From: Cryptomeria japonica
Lineage: Eukaryota > Streptophyta > Pinopsida > Cupressales > Cupressaceae
Direction of reading: 5' to 3'
DNA length: 64,000 bases
Assembly: GCF_030272615.1 (NCBI RefSeq)
Contig: NC_081409.1
Span: 19,966,260-20,030,259 of the forward strand
In this document: positions 10,718 through 23,724 of the stretch, piece after piece
Position numbering within the stretch: the first letter of the stretch is position 1
Layout: the number at the start of each line of letters is the position of its first letter
Program-made: the position numbers and the translations under genes
The notes under the pieces: generated by a model
Database searches by the model: none
Told to the model about the DNA's origin: nothing
What the model saw: the letters and a program-made list of their open reading frames with translations, nothing else

Positions 10718-13034
10718 ATGGCTGGTTATAGAGCTCGATTGCACTTGTCAGACCGAGTACGTTCATTTCAAAGACCTCCTGGGACTAGCGGCATGGTATT
10801 TTTCATTGTTTTTCCCTGATTTTTGCCTGTTTTTCAAAAATTGTCCTTGATCACTTTTTGCTCTGTGTTACACAATCGCTTGTCGATTTTCATGCATTAG
10901 TGTTTAGTGTACTGCAAACGCTTTAAATGTTACGCATGCGTCATAACTGTCACGCATTAGCTTTAACATGCCACATTTGTGTGTATCATTATGCATAAGT
11001 GTTTTTTGTCACGCATGCGCTCATTTTGTCATGTATTAGCTTTAATCGTCACGCAAGAGTCTTATTTGTACCGTATAAGTCATAACTACTACGCATTCGT
11101 TGTATATGTTATTTGTTGTAATGCGTTTGAAAATATTTTAAGTTTATCTAGATCCGACATCTGATATTTTGATCATTTTCTCGTTGCAGGAGAACATTGG
11201 AGTGTTATACTGTCAACAAAGCAGACCTAGTGGACTTGATCTTTGAGTTGACCTACCGGATGATGAGATTGAGCATATTCATCATCTTGGTCTTTACCAT
11301 GTATTGCATTTTCCAGAGGTTACGGCCAACAGGGCCATGATTATAGCTTTGATAGAGCAGTGACACTCAGAGACGTGTTCATTTCATCTTCTGACAGTGA
11401 GGCATCCATTACCTTAGAGGATGTATGGCATACACTGCGTATTCCCATTCATGGTGAGAGAGTTATATATGACCATGATGATTGTATTGCTGGATTATGT
11501 GCACTTTTTGAGTGTGAGATTCAGGATTTGTAGATCAGTGGCCATTATGAGATCCCTTGGGCCCGATTAGACTATGATGACTTGACCATTATATTATGCG
11601 GTATTGTCGGTGGTTTACTGATACCTAATCGACAAGGTCATGGGTTTCCAGTTGGATGGGGCAGAGTGCTTCATGATATTATTATGCATCATCAACTATA
11701 TACTTGGGGTCCTTGTCTACTGGCCATGTTGTACTATCAGATGCATGGTATTGTGTATCTAGGATACCGTTCTATTAGTTGTGGTGTTACTTTAGTGCAG
11801 ACATGGGCATGGGAGCACATTTCTATTTCTAGGCCTGTCATTCATGTAGACTTGCAGGCTGGTGAGCCTTATGCCTTTAGGTATACAATAGGTATCAGAC
11901 ACAGGGGTTTGGGTAACACCTTGTACTAGAGACATCAGTTGGATACATTGCAGCATTTCATTTGGAGACCTTACTTAGATTGCTCCGGTTGGCTTGATGA
12001 TGTAGTGCACTTGTCTTTCTGCCAACATTAGAGATATCTTATTGGGAGGACCTTTGAGACTCAGCGGATCATAGAGATGTATCTTCCTGGGTGGGTTCTC
12101 AGATAGTTTGGTGAGGTACAGGTGACACCTGTTGTTACTGCATATTTTGCTCATGTATCGTGGGAGGTATTTGATTGGGGTGTGTGTATTCAGCCACATG
12201 TTGCTTCTAGTGAGTTCGATTCTTTGCAACCATTACTCTGGGGTTGGGGTAGAGGTGGAGCGGATCCAGGGATGATAGTGGAGTATGATGCGTGGTTTGC
12301 TAGGCATGGGCCACTGACTTTGATTGATCCTGTTGTTTTGATTACATCACAGTAGATTTGCCATCCTAGACAGCGGTTGAGGATAGACGCAAGGGAGAGA
12401 GCCGAAGGAGATGGTGGAGATGGGGGAGGAGGTGGTGGAGATGGGGGAGATGGTGGTGGAGGAGAGGGAGATGAGGATATAGACATTGGTGGAGACACTG
12501 AGTCTATTAGTAGTAAGGAAAACGATGATTCTTCGGAGTCATCGAGTAGCGAGGGTGGGGATGACGATCATGATATGCCAGAGTTGGAGGATGTGCCTGG
12601 TGCTGAGGATGGGAGAGGACAGGTTGATGATGAGTGGGAGACTCTTAGATCATGGGTCCAGAGTTTGGAGGACGAGGTTGCCAGATGAGATATAGAGAGA
12701 GATCGTCTCTAGAGGGAGAGAGATGAGGCAGTGTGGAGATGTCAGATTACTATGGATGCCTTCGATCATCTTTTTAGAGCAGGTATAGATGCGCGCGACC
12801 AGGCAGATAGGTATTTCACTGCTGCACAGGAATCTATTTATTATCAGTAGGCATATGAGAGAGCCATCCCTGAGGGTCAAAGAGAGCCTAGCTTTAGTGC
12901 ATACATGGGGAGGAGATCGAGTAGATCTACTTCACGATGGACTAGTAGTGGTGGTGTTATGGGACCACCTCGACATCCTGGGGCAGGATCTAGTGGACAG
13001 GATCCACCTGCTGACAGAGGCAGTGTTGGTTGAT
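10718..13034 (+). pseudogene. Antisense plant-mobile-domain-like gene in Gypsy-1 (two exons, decayed)
   Basis: Exon 1 is 10718-10795 (26 codons, basic). A GT donor follows at 10796 and a pyrimidine-rich AG acceptor at 11188-11189, so exon 2 would be 11190-13034. Exon 2 encodes a protein like the plant mobile domain (PMD) family, seen in MAIN/MAIL proteins and in plant transposons. Recognisable are an ETCSFHL segment, then ITLEDVW with RIPIHGE (equivalent to the family's TLEDV...LPVDG region), and QTWAWEHISISRP (the family's WAWER-like motif). A Gly/Asp-rich acidic tract (about 12405-12600) and a helical C-terminus follow. Several in-frame stops and at least one frameshift break it. It faces gag-pol, and its own TATA box implies independent transcription. 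Exact exon boundaries are inference. Confidence 0.72.
10868..11115 (+). repeat. Tandem array of about 20-bp repeats inside the antisense intron
   Basis: Thirteen successive positions carry variants of a TCACGCATTNGC-like core. They start at about 10868, 10890, 10910, 10930, 10950, 10970, 10989, 11009, 11029, 11049, 11069, 11089 and 11109. The spacing is mostly exactly 20 bp, and the best copies are at 10950, 11009 and 11089. The whole array lies within the proposed intron. The same core, inverted on the plus strand, forms the 22-bp arrays in the sense leader. Confidence 0.8.
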
Positions 13035-13248
13035 CATGTTATTTGAGCCTTCGGGCTTATTTATTGTATTCACACACATTATCATTTTTGAGCTATATAT
13101 ATGGCATGCGGGTTTTTTGGAAATGACCTATGTATATTATTTTCCATGTATGCTTTATATGAAGTTATGAGTTGTATGTTGCATATCTACTTGAATTCTA
13201 TATGATTCTAAATGTAATGGAAATACATGTATGATGTAAATGAAATCT

Positions 13249-13445
13249 AAATGAATGCAATAATGAATGTAAATGAACCCTATAATAAATGCAAATGAAC
13301 TCTATAATGAATGCAAATGAACTCTATAATGAATGCAAATGAACCCTATAATGACTGCAAATGAACTCTATAATAACTGCAAATGAACCTATAATGAATG
13401 CAAATGAACTCTATAATGACTGCAAATGAACTCTATAACGACTGT
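13249..13445. repeat. 22-bp tandem repeat 3' of the antisense gene
   Basis: Units resembling TGCAAATGAACTCTATAATG recur with AAATGAAC at 13271, 13293, 13315, 13337, 13359, 13381, 13402 and 13424. All steps are 22 bp except one of 21. The left edge fades into less regular copies from about 13236. It starts about 200 bp after the antisense stop codon. The sequence is unrelated to the TCACGCA arrays despite the same period. Confidence 0.85.
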
Positions 13446-14387
13446 ATTTTTGTATGATAATGGTTGAATCAATTTTAACTCAGATACGCCTTGAAGAAAT
13501 GTTAGTCAGATGGTAGAGAGAAACAATGATGTTAGAAAGAATGGTAGAAAGAATGCGATTTAGACAGAAGATGAGAAACCAGCAAACTATCAATAAGCAA
13601 ATGAGATGAAAAATGAAAATGAAATTGAATGAATCATGAACTTGTGTCACATATTTTATTGTGTCAATATATATTCATCACTGAGCCTTATTATTGAGCA
13701 ATGAAACTTTAGCACATCAAGGTATAAGGAACCAAGATGCAAAGATATCCCATTGTAGAAACAAACATGTAGCAGACAAGGAGTGAACCCTCCATTCTGG
13801 GAATTGCGTTAGGGGTTGAGGTATGTTTGGCGATTTCACCTTGATGTGAAGGCTCTTATCACAGACACCCACTAGAGCAATTTCCCTAGAATTTCATCAG
13901 TTCACACCACAAACAACAAACAAAGAAAAAGATAATACTCATCATAGCTCCTCTAGTCACTTGTGGACATCCTTGAGTAGCATAGAAACAATATCTGTCA
14001 CCAAATGATAAAAAGATAAAGACTGACCCGGACAAAATTCAGCAGCTATACTGACCTTGTGCCTTCGTTCTTAGTTGTTTGATGTGATGGTTGATAATGT
14101 CTGATCTTAGAAAGTTGCGGACCCCATTTAAGACTGACTTGTCTGATTTCGAGTGTATCCTCTTATGTTTAAGACAAGATAATGATCACGTTGATATGGA
14201 TATGATATGATTGATAAGACAGTTTGATCAATTGATTGCAGATGTTTGACTAGATAGTTGTATCCTTTGTTAACTTCGTGCGAAGTGTTTGCCGGATACC
14301 TGCTAGGGTATTTGTTTCTCACAAGACATCTTATTGCAAGTTTTTCTGATTGATTGATTTTTTATTTTTAGTTATTTTTGAAGAGCT
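13446..14387. other. Gene-free 3' region of Gypsy-1
   Basis: No convincing coding frame is seen on either strand. It lies between the 22-bp array and the T-rich array, in the long stretch separating integrase from the 3' LTR. The small frame at 14128-14322 has no supporting motif. Confidence 0.5.
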
Positions 14388-14716
14388 TTTTCGATGTTTT
14401 TGGATTATGTAGGTAGATTTTTGAATGTTTTTGTTTGATTTTTTTCAGGATCGTTTTTGAATGTTTTTGTTTTCTTTTTTTAGGACATTATATGGATGTC
14501 TTTGGATTTTGAGTTTTTTCATTGTTTTTGGATTTTGAGTTTTTCAATGTTTTTAGATTTTGAGTTTTTCAATGTTTTTTGGATTTTGTCAGGACTTTAT
14601 TTGATTTTTTGTATTTTTTTAGGACTTTATTTGATTTATTGGATTTTTTCAGGACTTTTATCTGATTTTTTGGATTTTTTCAGGACTTTTATCTGATTTT
14701 TTTGGATTTTTTCAGT
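14388..14716. repeat. T-rich degenerate tandem array (about 24-31 bp units)
   Basis: Units of the type GGATTTTTTCAGGACTTT recur. The best-preserved pair, about 31 bp apart, lies near 14640-14716, with a second subtype (TTTGAGTTTTTCAATG) at about 14508-14590. On the plus strand most units place a pyrimidine tract before TTTCAG or TTTTAG, so they resemble 3' splice sites. On the minus strand the stretch is A-rich and lies downstream of integrase. Confidence 0.7.
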
Positions 14717-15843
14717 TATGCCCCCAGTGTGTAGACTTGTATGATATAATGATCTACAAAATGCATATGGAGACAAATGAATTTTTGACATGACCTATGT
14801 GAATGCAACATGCAGGATGAAGATGCATTTCCTATTCGAACAAGGTTGACTGTGTTTGTTTTTGCATTTGACTACACCAATTGAAATGGAGGTGCAAAAC
14901 ATTTCATAGATAAGCGATCAATCGATCTCTAAGGCCCTTCAAAACATTCATCTCAACACACTTAGTGACTAGGTTTTACAAATGGAGACGCAGAAAACTT
15001 CCCCATTGGTTCTTGAAACTTTGATCTTCTTTTGCCCATGTGTGTGTAGATGAGTTAATTTCCACTCTTGTGTTCACTAAAGATCCTTAGCATCCTATAC
15101 GACTAGCTACATGGATTATTCTAACTTCAAAAGCATCTCGAATAGAGCCTTGTTGCCAGCAAGCCTTGAGAGCTCCGACGAGGTTATAGACTATAATTTC
15201 TCAAATATTGCTCCATTGCCAGTAGGCGTTCATAGCCCTGATGGAGTTACTTACATGTTCCCATAGTCAAGCTTTTTTATCACATTTGTATACATGATAT
15301 TTTAGTTATATATCATTTCTGTTTTGCCTTGAGATGGATATTTGGCATAGCTCTTTTTATTTATATTTTCTTGCTTTGACTTGTAAGTAATGAAACCTAC
15401 TTGGGTGTGACAATTACAGTGGCGCTGAAGTAGAATTTCAGATTTTTCACTAGTCATATGATCAACTAGGTGTCTAGAATGAATTAGAGATTTTGTTAAT
15501 GTGTGAGATATAGCAATTGATAGATTGTGGGTTAACAAGTCTCAAATAGTGAAATCACTACCCAACCATAAGTAAAGCATCATCACAGGGTAATGTTGAG
15601 AATGAATGACTTTAGAACCCCAAAGACTTCATGTCTGAATATCTAAGAAAGGTGATGACCCTTGTTTTCTTTAGATGCAAACAAATGATAAACTTGAATA
15701 GTTGCCTTGTTTTATTTGATGCTTCTATATAAGAATGCAGAACTTTAAGAATGCAATGTGTCTAAAAAGGAAATGACATGTTATGCAGTGTTTTAAATGA
15801 TATGATATGCAATGCAGAAAGTAAAAGCTAAACTACTTAGCCC
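14717..15843. other. Gene-free spacer downstream of Gypsy-1 integrase
   Basis: About 1.1 kb without a convincing coding frame, between the T-rich array and the end of the polyprotein. A short imperfect duplication around 15145-15245 (GCCAGYA...GAG motifs) is visible. I see no RNA gene or regulatory motif I can support. Confidence 0.45.
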
Positions 15844-18800
15844 TTAGGTATAATATCGCTTAAGGTGCATGTTGTTCATAGGGTCAGAGATTGGATCTCC
15901 CTCCATGGTAGCCAAATGATAGGCTCCATTGCCTATGACCCTTGTTATAATGAAAGGACCTAGCCAATTAGGTTCGAATTTCCCTGGCCTTTCTCGTTCT
16001 GCTAAGTTCCTTTGATTCCCTTTAAGTACTAGATCTCCCACTTGAAAGGTTCATGGGTGGACCCTTTTATTATAACTTTGTCTCAGTTTGTTTTGATATC
16101 CTTGTAAATGATTGAATGTCATTTGTCATTTTTCATCAAGGGTCTCTAGTTCTTGCAACCTTGCTACCTTGTAGTCTTCTTTCGATATAATGTTATGTAA
16201 GGATACTCTTAGAGATGGTATTTCTATTTCAATGGGGAGTATCGCTTTTGTACCATAGACCAAGGAATATGGTGTTGCTTCTATAGGTGTGCGCACTCCT
16301 ATTCTGTAAGCCCAGAGAGTGGGATTTAACTGCAGATGCCAGTCTCGTCCTGTGTCAATGACTACTTTCTTAAGAATTTTCAGTATTGTTTTATTCGTAG
16401 CCTCTGCTTGCCCATTACTTTGTGGATAATATGGCGTGGAAAATCTCTGTTGTATGTGGAATTTATCACACAACTCTTTCACTTCCTGGTTTTTAAATGG
16501 ATGCCCTTTATCTATAACAAAGCACATTGGAATTTTGTATCTACATATAATGTAGTTGAGCATGAATTTTGCTATCTCCTTTCCAATAGTGTATGTTAAA
16601 GCAATCACCTCAACCCATTTTGTAAAGTATTCGATGGCTGTCAAGATAAACTTGTGCCCATTGGATGAAGTAGGGTTGATTTTACCTACTAGATCTAATC
16701 CCCACTATGAAAATGGCCATGGTGATGTGATGGGTTGAAGATCTTGTGTTGGTGCATGAATAAGGTCTCCATGCATTTGGCATTGTTTACACTTCTGTAC
16801 ATACTTGTAAGCATCTTTTTCCATGGTTGGCCAGTAATACCCTATTCTCAGCAGTTTCTTTGATAATGGTGGACCGCTTTGGTGAGCCCCACAAATTCCA
16901 TCATGGACTTCTTTTAAAGCAGGGTGCGCTTCATTATCATCTAGACATCAGAGAAGAGTTCCATCGAAACCCTTTCTATATAGAGTATCAGCTATAATGG
17001 TGTATCTAGATGCCTGACGAATAAAGGTCTTCTTTTGATTTCTGGACAGATCTGGTGACATGTATTGGGTATGCAAATATGTATATATTTCATTGTACCA
17101 AGGTGATTTTGGACCCACAATTGCACATACATAGTCTGATAGGGGGATCTCATATGTAGGTAGCATTAACTATTCTATGAAGAACTCAAGTTGAGTTTCG
17201 TTAGCAGGCATATTTAGAAGAGATCCTATGGTTGCCATTGCATCTGCTGCCTTGTTTTGTATTCTGGGGATTTGTTCGAAGGTAATTTTGCTAAAGTGCT
17301 TCTTGTAATATTTGACCAACTTCTTATAAGGCATGAGTTTGTCATCCTTCGTATTGTAATCATCATTGACTTGGTTTATAATTAACTGCGAATCACCATA
17401 GACTTGTAACTCTTGTATTTTCCATTGCACAGCTGTACGAAGCCCTATGAGGAGAGCTTCATATTCTGCCATATTGTTGGTGCATGGGAAATTGATCCTA
17501 AATGACTTAGGTATAACATCCCCTTGAGGAGTAATGAAGAGAATACCTGCTCCAGATCCGTGATTTGTATATGATCCATCAAAGTATAACTTCCACATTA
17601 CTGAGGCATTTAGTGTAAACATGGATTCATCTGGAAAGTCTATCAGCAATGGGTGACTGTCTTGTATAGGAGCCTCTGCTAATTGATCTTCTATGATTTG
17701 TCCTTTGATAGCTTTTCTATCTATGTATTCTATATCAAACTCTCTCAAGATCATAACCCACTTGGCCAATCGCTCGGTTAATGTCGCTCTGCTCAATAGG
17801 TATTTGAGTGGGTCAAACCGGGCAATGAGTTGTACCTTATGACTCAACATGTAGTGTCTGAGCTTTTGGGATGCAAAGATTACTGCTAAGCATGCTCTCT
17901 CTATGGGGGTGTAATTAAGCTCATAGTCGATTAGAGTCCTACTTATATAATAAATGGCTCTTTCTTTTCTATTTTTGTCATGCTATGCCAATAGAGCTCC
18001 CAGAGCTGAGTTCGTTGCTGATATGTATAACAATTGAGGTTGTCCTGGAGTAGGAGATATTAACACTAGTGTGTTGAAAAGATAATCTTTTAGAGCTTGG
18101 AAAGCTTCCTAGCATTGTTCTGTCCATTTAAAAGTAACTCCTTTTCTGAGTAAATGCTGGAATGGGTGACACTTATCTACCAACTGTGCTATGAATCTCC
18201 TTATGGATTGCAATCTTCCTTGTAACCCTCTGAGTTGTTTAAGTGTTGATGGAGGTCGCATATTAATGATTGCCTTGAGCTTGGCAGGGTCTATTTCAAT
18301 TCCTCTGTTTGATACTATAAACCCTAATAGTTTACCTGTTGTTATGCCAAACACACATTTCTTCGGATTTAATCTGACATTATACTGTTCCAACCAGTCA
18401 AATATCTGTGTAAGAACTGCAAGGTGACTTTCTGTGGTTTGTGATTTAGCCAATATGTCATCCACGTAATCTTCCATTATGTTATGGATCATGTCATGAA
18501 ATAATGTTGTCATGGTTCTCTGGTATGTTGCCCCGACATTTTTAAGACCAAATGGCATCACATTCCAGCAATATGTTCCCCATGGGCATGTAAAGGTGGT
18601 TTTATGTTGATCTTCTGGTGCAATTTTAATCTGGTTGTATCCTGAAAAACCATCCATTAAGGATAGCATCTCATTTCCAGCTGTGAGGTCAACTATCATG
18701 TCGATATTAGGTAGCGGGAAGTCATCCTTAGGGCATGCTTTATTTAGATCTCGAAAATCGGTACAGATTCTGATGCCTCCTGTGGGCTTAGTCACAGGTA

Positions 18801-19566
18801 CCAGATTTGATATCCATTCTGCGTAGTCAATAGGTCTGATAAAACCTACATCCAACAACTTTTGTAATTCTATTTTAACCAGTAATGCAATACATGGATA
18901 CATTTTTCTCAATTTTTTCTTGTAAGGTTTAACTCTTGGTATCAATGGTAAGTGATGCAACACTAATTCAGAATCTAAGCTCGACATGTCTGAATAGAAC
19001 CAAGCAAATTTGATAGGTCGTTGTTTGAAGAAATGAATGAATCTGTCTTTTTCTTCTTTGCTCAATGATTTTGGCAGATGGATGTTATGTACAATTTCCC
19101 CTTTTGCTATGTTTACTTCTTCTGTTTCCTTTATAAGTAATGTTGAACTTTCTCTTTCCATAGGAAGATTACCCAAATCACTTTTGTCATTATGGGTAGT
19201 TTGATCCTTATCTTCTATTTGAGAAGTACTTTCTTCTCCAAAGTATGTCATTCTATTTAGGTCTATAGCAAACCCTGCTTTATGATCACCTTGCGGAAAT
19301 CCTTCTCTGATTCCTAGAAATTCTGAAATCGCTTCGTCATTTTCAAACCAATCCAACGTTGGTTTTCCTTCTTGCCCCCAATCAATCAAGTGTGAATATA
19401 CTAGGGGTAAATCATTACTCCCTTCTTTAGTAGACTTGGATAACATGAAGACCTGATTGTTTGATTGGCTCTGTGTATCTTCATCTTGTATAAGCCTTAT
19501 TTGATTCCTTAATATTACACTTTCTAAGTGGGCTAGAATCATGGAGTGATAAGAATTTGTAGTCAT
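15844..19566 (-). pseudogene. Gypsy-1 pol: RT, RNase H, second RNase H, integrase (decayed)
   Basis: One frame runs through the whole stretch with several stops. Reverse transcriptase (18109-19566) is long and well preserved, with the YVDDIL catalytic motif at about residues 367-372 of that segment. A first RNase H lies around 18100-17800. A second, archaeal-type RNase H (17170-17850) keeps all four acidic residues (FDGS, AEYEAL, YGDSQ and AADAMA), the hallmark of the Tat lineage. Integrase follows with remnants of the zinc-binding region (around 16900-16750). The core (16126-16644) keeps GQAEATN, but the second catalytic position reads VIDKGHPF, where SDNG is usual. The C-terminal segment (15844-16041) has the typical RPGKFEPNWLGPF signature. 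Confidence 0.93.
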
Positions 19567-19834
19567 GTGAATCTATCTCACTATCAATTTATGTTTCATC
19601 ACATGGGCTATCATCACTTATTTCTTCTTGTTCCTATCCCTGATTCCATTGTAGATTGACTGGTCTTCTTTGTGCATTAGTGACCCTTCTTAAGCCAAGT
19701 ATAAGCCTTTGCAATCTTTCTTCATTTGTTTCGTTAGGTTGAGCCTGAGTTGCTTCTCATGGTAAAAGTAGTGACAATAACCATGGGTGGGATTCAGGTG
19801 GTGATGGTAATCCTGCATCTGTTGCCACATTAGC

Positions 19835-21006
19835 CTATACTATTGTGTCAATAACTGCATCATTTTGTAACTCCGTGGTGGGTTCTTGCAAGAGTTGTCT
19901 CATGTCTCTCCCATATGATTCTGCGCTTGGTGATGTAGGTACCTGATTGCTTGTTTGAGATGAAGATGGAAGAGCCTGGGTGGACCAATTCCTTTGTGAT
20001 ATGTAATTTGATGGTTTGCTTGGTTGATTTAGTATATCAAGGATACACTGTCTGGCTTGTGTGATATGTTGTACATGCTTGTATCCCAATCCTTGATTTC
20101 CTAGATTATCATTAGGAACAACAGGTTCTAGTCTTCCTTGATTTTGTAACCCCAGGCCTATGGTACCATCATATCCATGTCTTTGGAGTATTTTGAATCC
20201 ATTGCCATACTGATCTGTGTGTATTCTGGGTGTTGTCATATGATCTTCTTCTCTATATATCCAATGGTTAATATCTTCATTCAAGGATTCTTCCTCTAAG
20301 TCTCCCCATCTAATGAAAGAGCATGAGTCCGAGTATCTGACAATTTCTTTTCCTTTGTCTTTCTTTTGTACTATAGTGTGAGGTTTCCTAAAGGACTTAC
20401 GAGAAAAAGGCAATTGTTTCCCATTTAAAGTATTTGCAATAGAGTACTCTCCACAACCCATAACCTTTATTTGTAAGGAGGATGTCATAGGAATATCTTG
20501 TTGTATTTCTGTGATCTTTAATGTTTCCAACTGTGTAGTGAGAGGTGCAGTCTGATTGATAGGTACCTGATTATCAACACTATCTTTTAGATAATTACAA
20601 TGTTGAAACGGATTTGGATCACCCTTTATGGTGATTTCAATACCATTGTATGGGAATTTGACACACTGATGAAATGTAGATGGTACACTTGCATGGTGTG
20701 GATCCATGGGTGACCCAATAACATGTTATATCCCAGCTCTTTGTCCAAGACTTGTAAAGTGACCTCTGTCGTTATTGGTCCTACTTGTACAGGTAATGTT
20801 ACAATGCCTTTATATGGAAATTCTTCATCATCATAAGCCTTGATGTTTATCCTTTTGGAAGAATCAATGTGAAGTTCAGAATATCCTAATGCTTTGACCA
20901 GCTTTAAGGTACAAATGTTCAGACTGGCTTCCCCATCTATAAGTACTCTTCTGATTATTTTCTTGTGAATGTAAGCTTCCAGATGTAGTGGGTCATTATG
21001 AAGCAA
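19835..21006 (-). pseudogene. Gypsy-1 protease and G-patch-like segment (decayed)
   Basis: The first frame (21006-20626) is an aspartic protease. It has LIDGEASLNIC, where LIDGGASLN would be expected at the active site, and the C-terminal NMLLGHPWIH motif. A frameshift near 20700 moves the reading to 20707-19835. There a glycine-rich stretch (GNGFKILQRHGYDGTIGLGL) resembles a G-patch, an RNA-associated motif, about 165-185 residues in. A Ser/Pro-rich linker leads toward RT. Gypsy-2 has the same protease to G-patch order. Confidence 0.82.
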
Positions 21007-21142
21007 TTTATCACTAGGAATATCTTGTTATGTAAATGCAATATGCGTACCTTGTGTCAGATTTCCTACCATAGACTGGAAGGCACGTTCATCTATATCT
21101 TTGTTCACTACTGAATCTTGAATTGCTTTGTCTAGTATAGCT

Positions 21143-23510
21143 CTATGATAAGGATATATGTGCCAGAGTTTTCTTAAGTTGCTCAACTATATTGTAAGTC
21201 CCTACTGCTGGTGGTTGATTTTGTGGTATCCCTTGCAAGGTTACCTTTGACCTGCGACTAACCACTACGTAGTCTCTATCTCTAGGAGTAATTGTGATTG
21301 TAGCAATTATATCTTTTGTATCATAGGTTGTCTTATCTAGATGTATATTAAATCCTTCTTCATAGTCCCAATGTGTATGTTCGACATTCATAATATGTTC
21401 AATGAGTTCATCTTCAAACCAATTTGAGTGAGATGGTTGATCCTGCCCCCAGTCATGGAGACAAAGATTCATATCATCATTATACTTTGGTCCTTTAGAT
21501 ATCATGCAAATTTGGTTGTCATCTTTATGAGTGTCTTGATATTGGTCCTCCTGATCAGGTGTTTCTTGTGAATCATTGTTTGTTGTATCTCCTGAACTAA
21601 TGACATGAATAGTGTAGTCGTATGAGACTTTCATGTAGTTAGCCATGTTGTCTTGGGTACCTAATGTGGTCGCTTTTCCCTTGTCATGATTAACAAAAGG
21701 ATCTTTAAAAATTGTATGATTCATGTTTGTTGAGGCCATATCCGTATCAATTGTGATGTCCCCTTGGTCTATCATATCTTGGACCAAGTTTTTCAATTTG
21801 TAGCAACTTGTCGTTTTGTGACCTTTAGTCCTATGATAATCACAGAAATCATTGTCATTCCACCATGTAGGTTTGAAAGGACCTGGTTCATATACTCTTA
21901 CTTTAGGTAGAGTTATCATGTTTGTCTATATTAAATTTTTGAGTGCTGATTCAATAGGTTCTCCTAAAGGTGTGTAACTTCTTCTTGGAGCGTTTACCCT
22001 GGGATATCTTGTGTTTGTATTTTGCATAGAATTTACATTGGTTGAGGTTGTGTTATTTCCAGTATGTGGATTTGTTGACTGACTCATTCCCAGTGATAAA
22101 ACAGGTTGAGTTCTATTTATTGTTCTAGAGTCTACAATACCATCATTGGTCACATTTTTGTTTTTTGACCAAAACTTAGATTTGTCATTGTTGTTGGTAT
22201 TGCCATACTTAATAAGACCTTTCTCTACCAAGCCCTTCTCACATTTGAGAGCCTTTTCTGTGATTTGTTTGAATGTGGTAAGACACTGCATTTGTATCGG
22301 ATATTTTATTTTAGGAATCAAATTTTCTGTAAACATATCCACTTGCTCTGTTTCTGGGATAACTGTCTTGCATCTCATGTAGAGAGCCTTCCATCGTTGT
22401 ATGAAGGATGCAAATGTTTCATTCTTGTATTGCTTAGTGGCACATAAATCCATCAAAGTAACCGGGGTGTCAATGTTGTGCGAGAAGTTGGCAATAAATT
22501 GTTCAGCTAATTCCCCTCATGACATGATGGTTGGTGGTAGATGTGAAAACCACTCTAAAGCCGGACCTCCCAGACTTTTAGGGAATAGTCTCATTAGGTA
22601 AGTATCTTGCGAGGAAACTTCTATACATGCCGTAAAAAATTCTCTGATATGATCTCTAGGATCACCCTTCCCTCGATATCTATCAAATTTGGGCATTTCA
22701 AAATATTGTGGGAAGAGTGGCATGTATAATGTGTGATCAAATGGATAAGGATGTAAGTCCTGCATTGTGTAGCTCTTTTTATCATTACCAGTTTGCATGG
22801 TCGTCATCTGTTGTTGCAAACTCTATACTTGTTGTGTCAGAATATCTGTTGATGTCAAAGGTATACCTTGTGTGTGTGTATGTCCCACAACAAGATTCGT
22901 GGTTGCATAACTAGGAGGTTGTTGAAAGGTACCAAGATTATAACCTTGTGTGTTGTGTGTTCCAGTAGGTACTGTGAAATAGGCAATATGTGAACCCATG
23001 TTTGGTTGAGTTGTTCCTGTTGTATTGGTAATACCTAGATTTGTATTTTGATAACCATATGTGGATCCCATAGAATAGGAAACTGGAGGTTGGGTTACAT
23101 GCATTGATTACGTTTGAATAGGTGCTGAGACACTTGACATTATCGGTATGCTCTATGATGGTATACTAGCATTGATCGCTGAATATGAACATGCTTGTTT
23201 GAAAGTTTGCATTTGTGTTGACATTTGTTGGAAGAGGTATGTTTTGAGGAAGACTAGAGGTCATTTCTCATATTTGTGTCAAGGGTGGTGTTTGACTGTT
23301 ATCTTGACCTAAAGTTTTTCCTAGTGGTAAAATCTTTGTGACATCAAAATCCTCAGGTAATTTTGCCCCATTTTGTATTAACAGCGAAAGATACTTGTCC
23401 CTATCGCTATGTATAAGTGCATCTAGGATCATGAGGGCATGCAGGTCTTGCTGTGCTGACTCAATTTCTTCCTTTGTCAGATGTTGTTGTAATTCGTTTA
23501 TGGTGGACAT
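21143..23510 (-). pseudogene. Gypsy-1 gag (decayed)
   Basis: The likely start is the ATG at 23510, followed by a frame change; from 23104 to 21143 one frame is interrupted by a few stops. The N-terminal part is Gln/Thr/Tyr-rich. The core gag domain (about 22750-22150) shows FDRYRGKGDPRDHIREF, LGGPALEWFSHLP and FASFIQRWKALY, typical of Ty3/gypsy capsids. Near 21830 is a knuckle-like CDYHRTKGHKTTSCYKL segment. The protein would form the capsid and package the RNA. Stops near 22516 and 22820 split it. Confidence 0.88.
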
Positions 23511-23724
23511 TGTCTATGTACCTGAGTGTTGACCTATTAACATGTCCATGTTCCAAGTAGGGTTTATAGACTGTGTGTTGTTCAGGTCCATTATTCCTTT
23601 TGCTTTCTGGGACCTTGTGATGGGCATCTAAAATTGCCTATATGATGATGGTTCTATGCAAGATGATGACCTAACACTAGACAGTAGATGTAAATATGAG
23701 GTATGCAATACTATACTAGACTCT

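Noticed and set aside
10718-13034. Independent host gene caught between elements
   Set aside because: It lies between integrase and the 3' LTR of a bounded element with target duplications, a position known for antisense ORFs in Tat elements.
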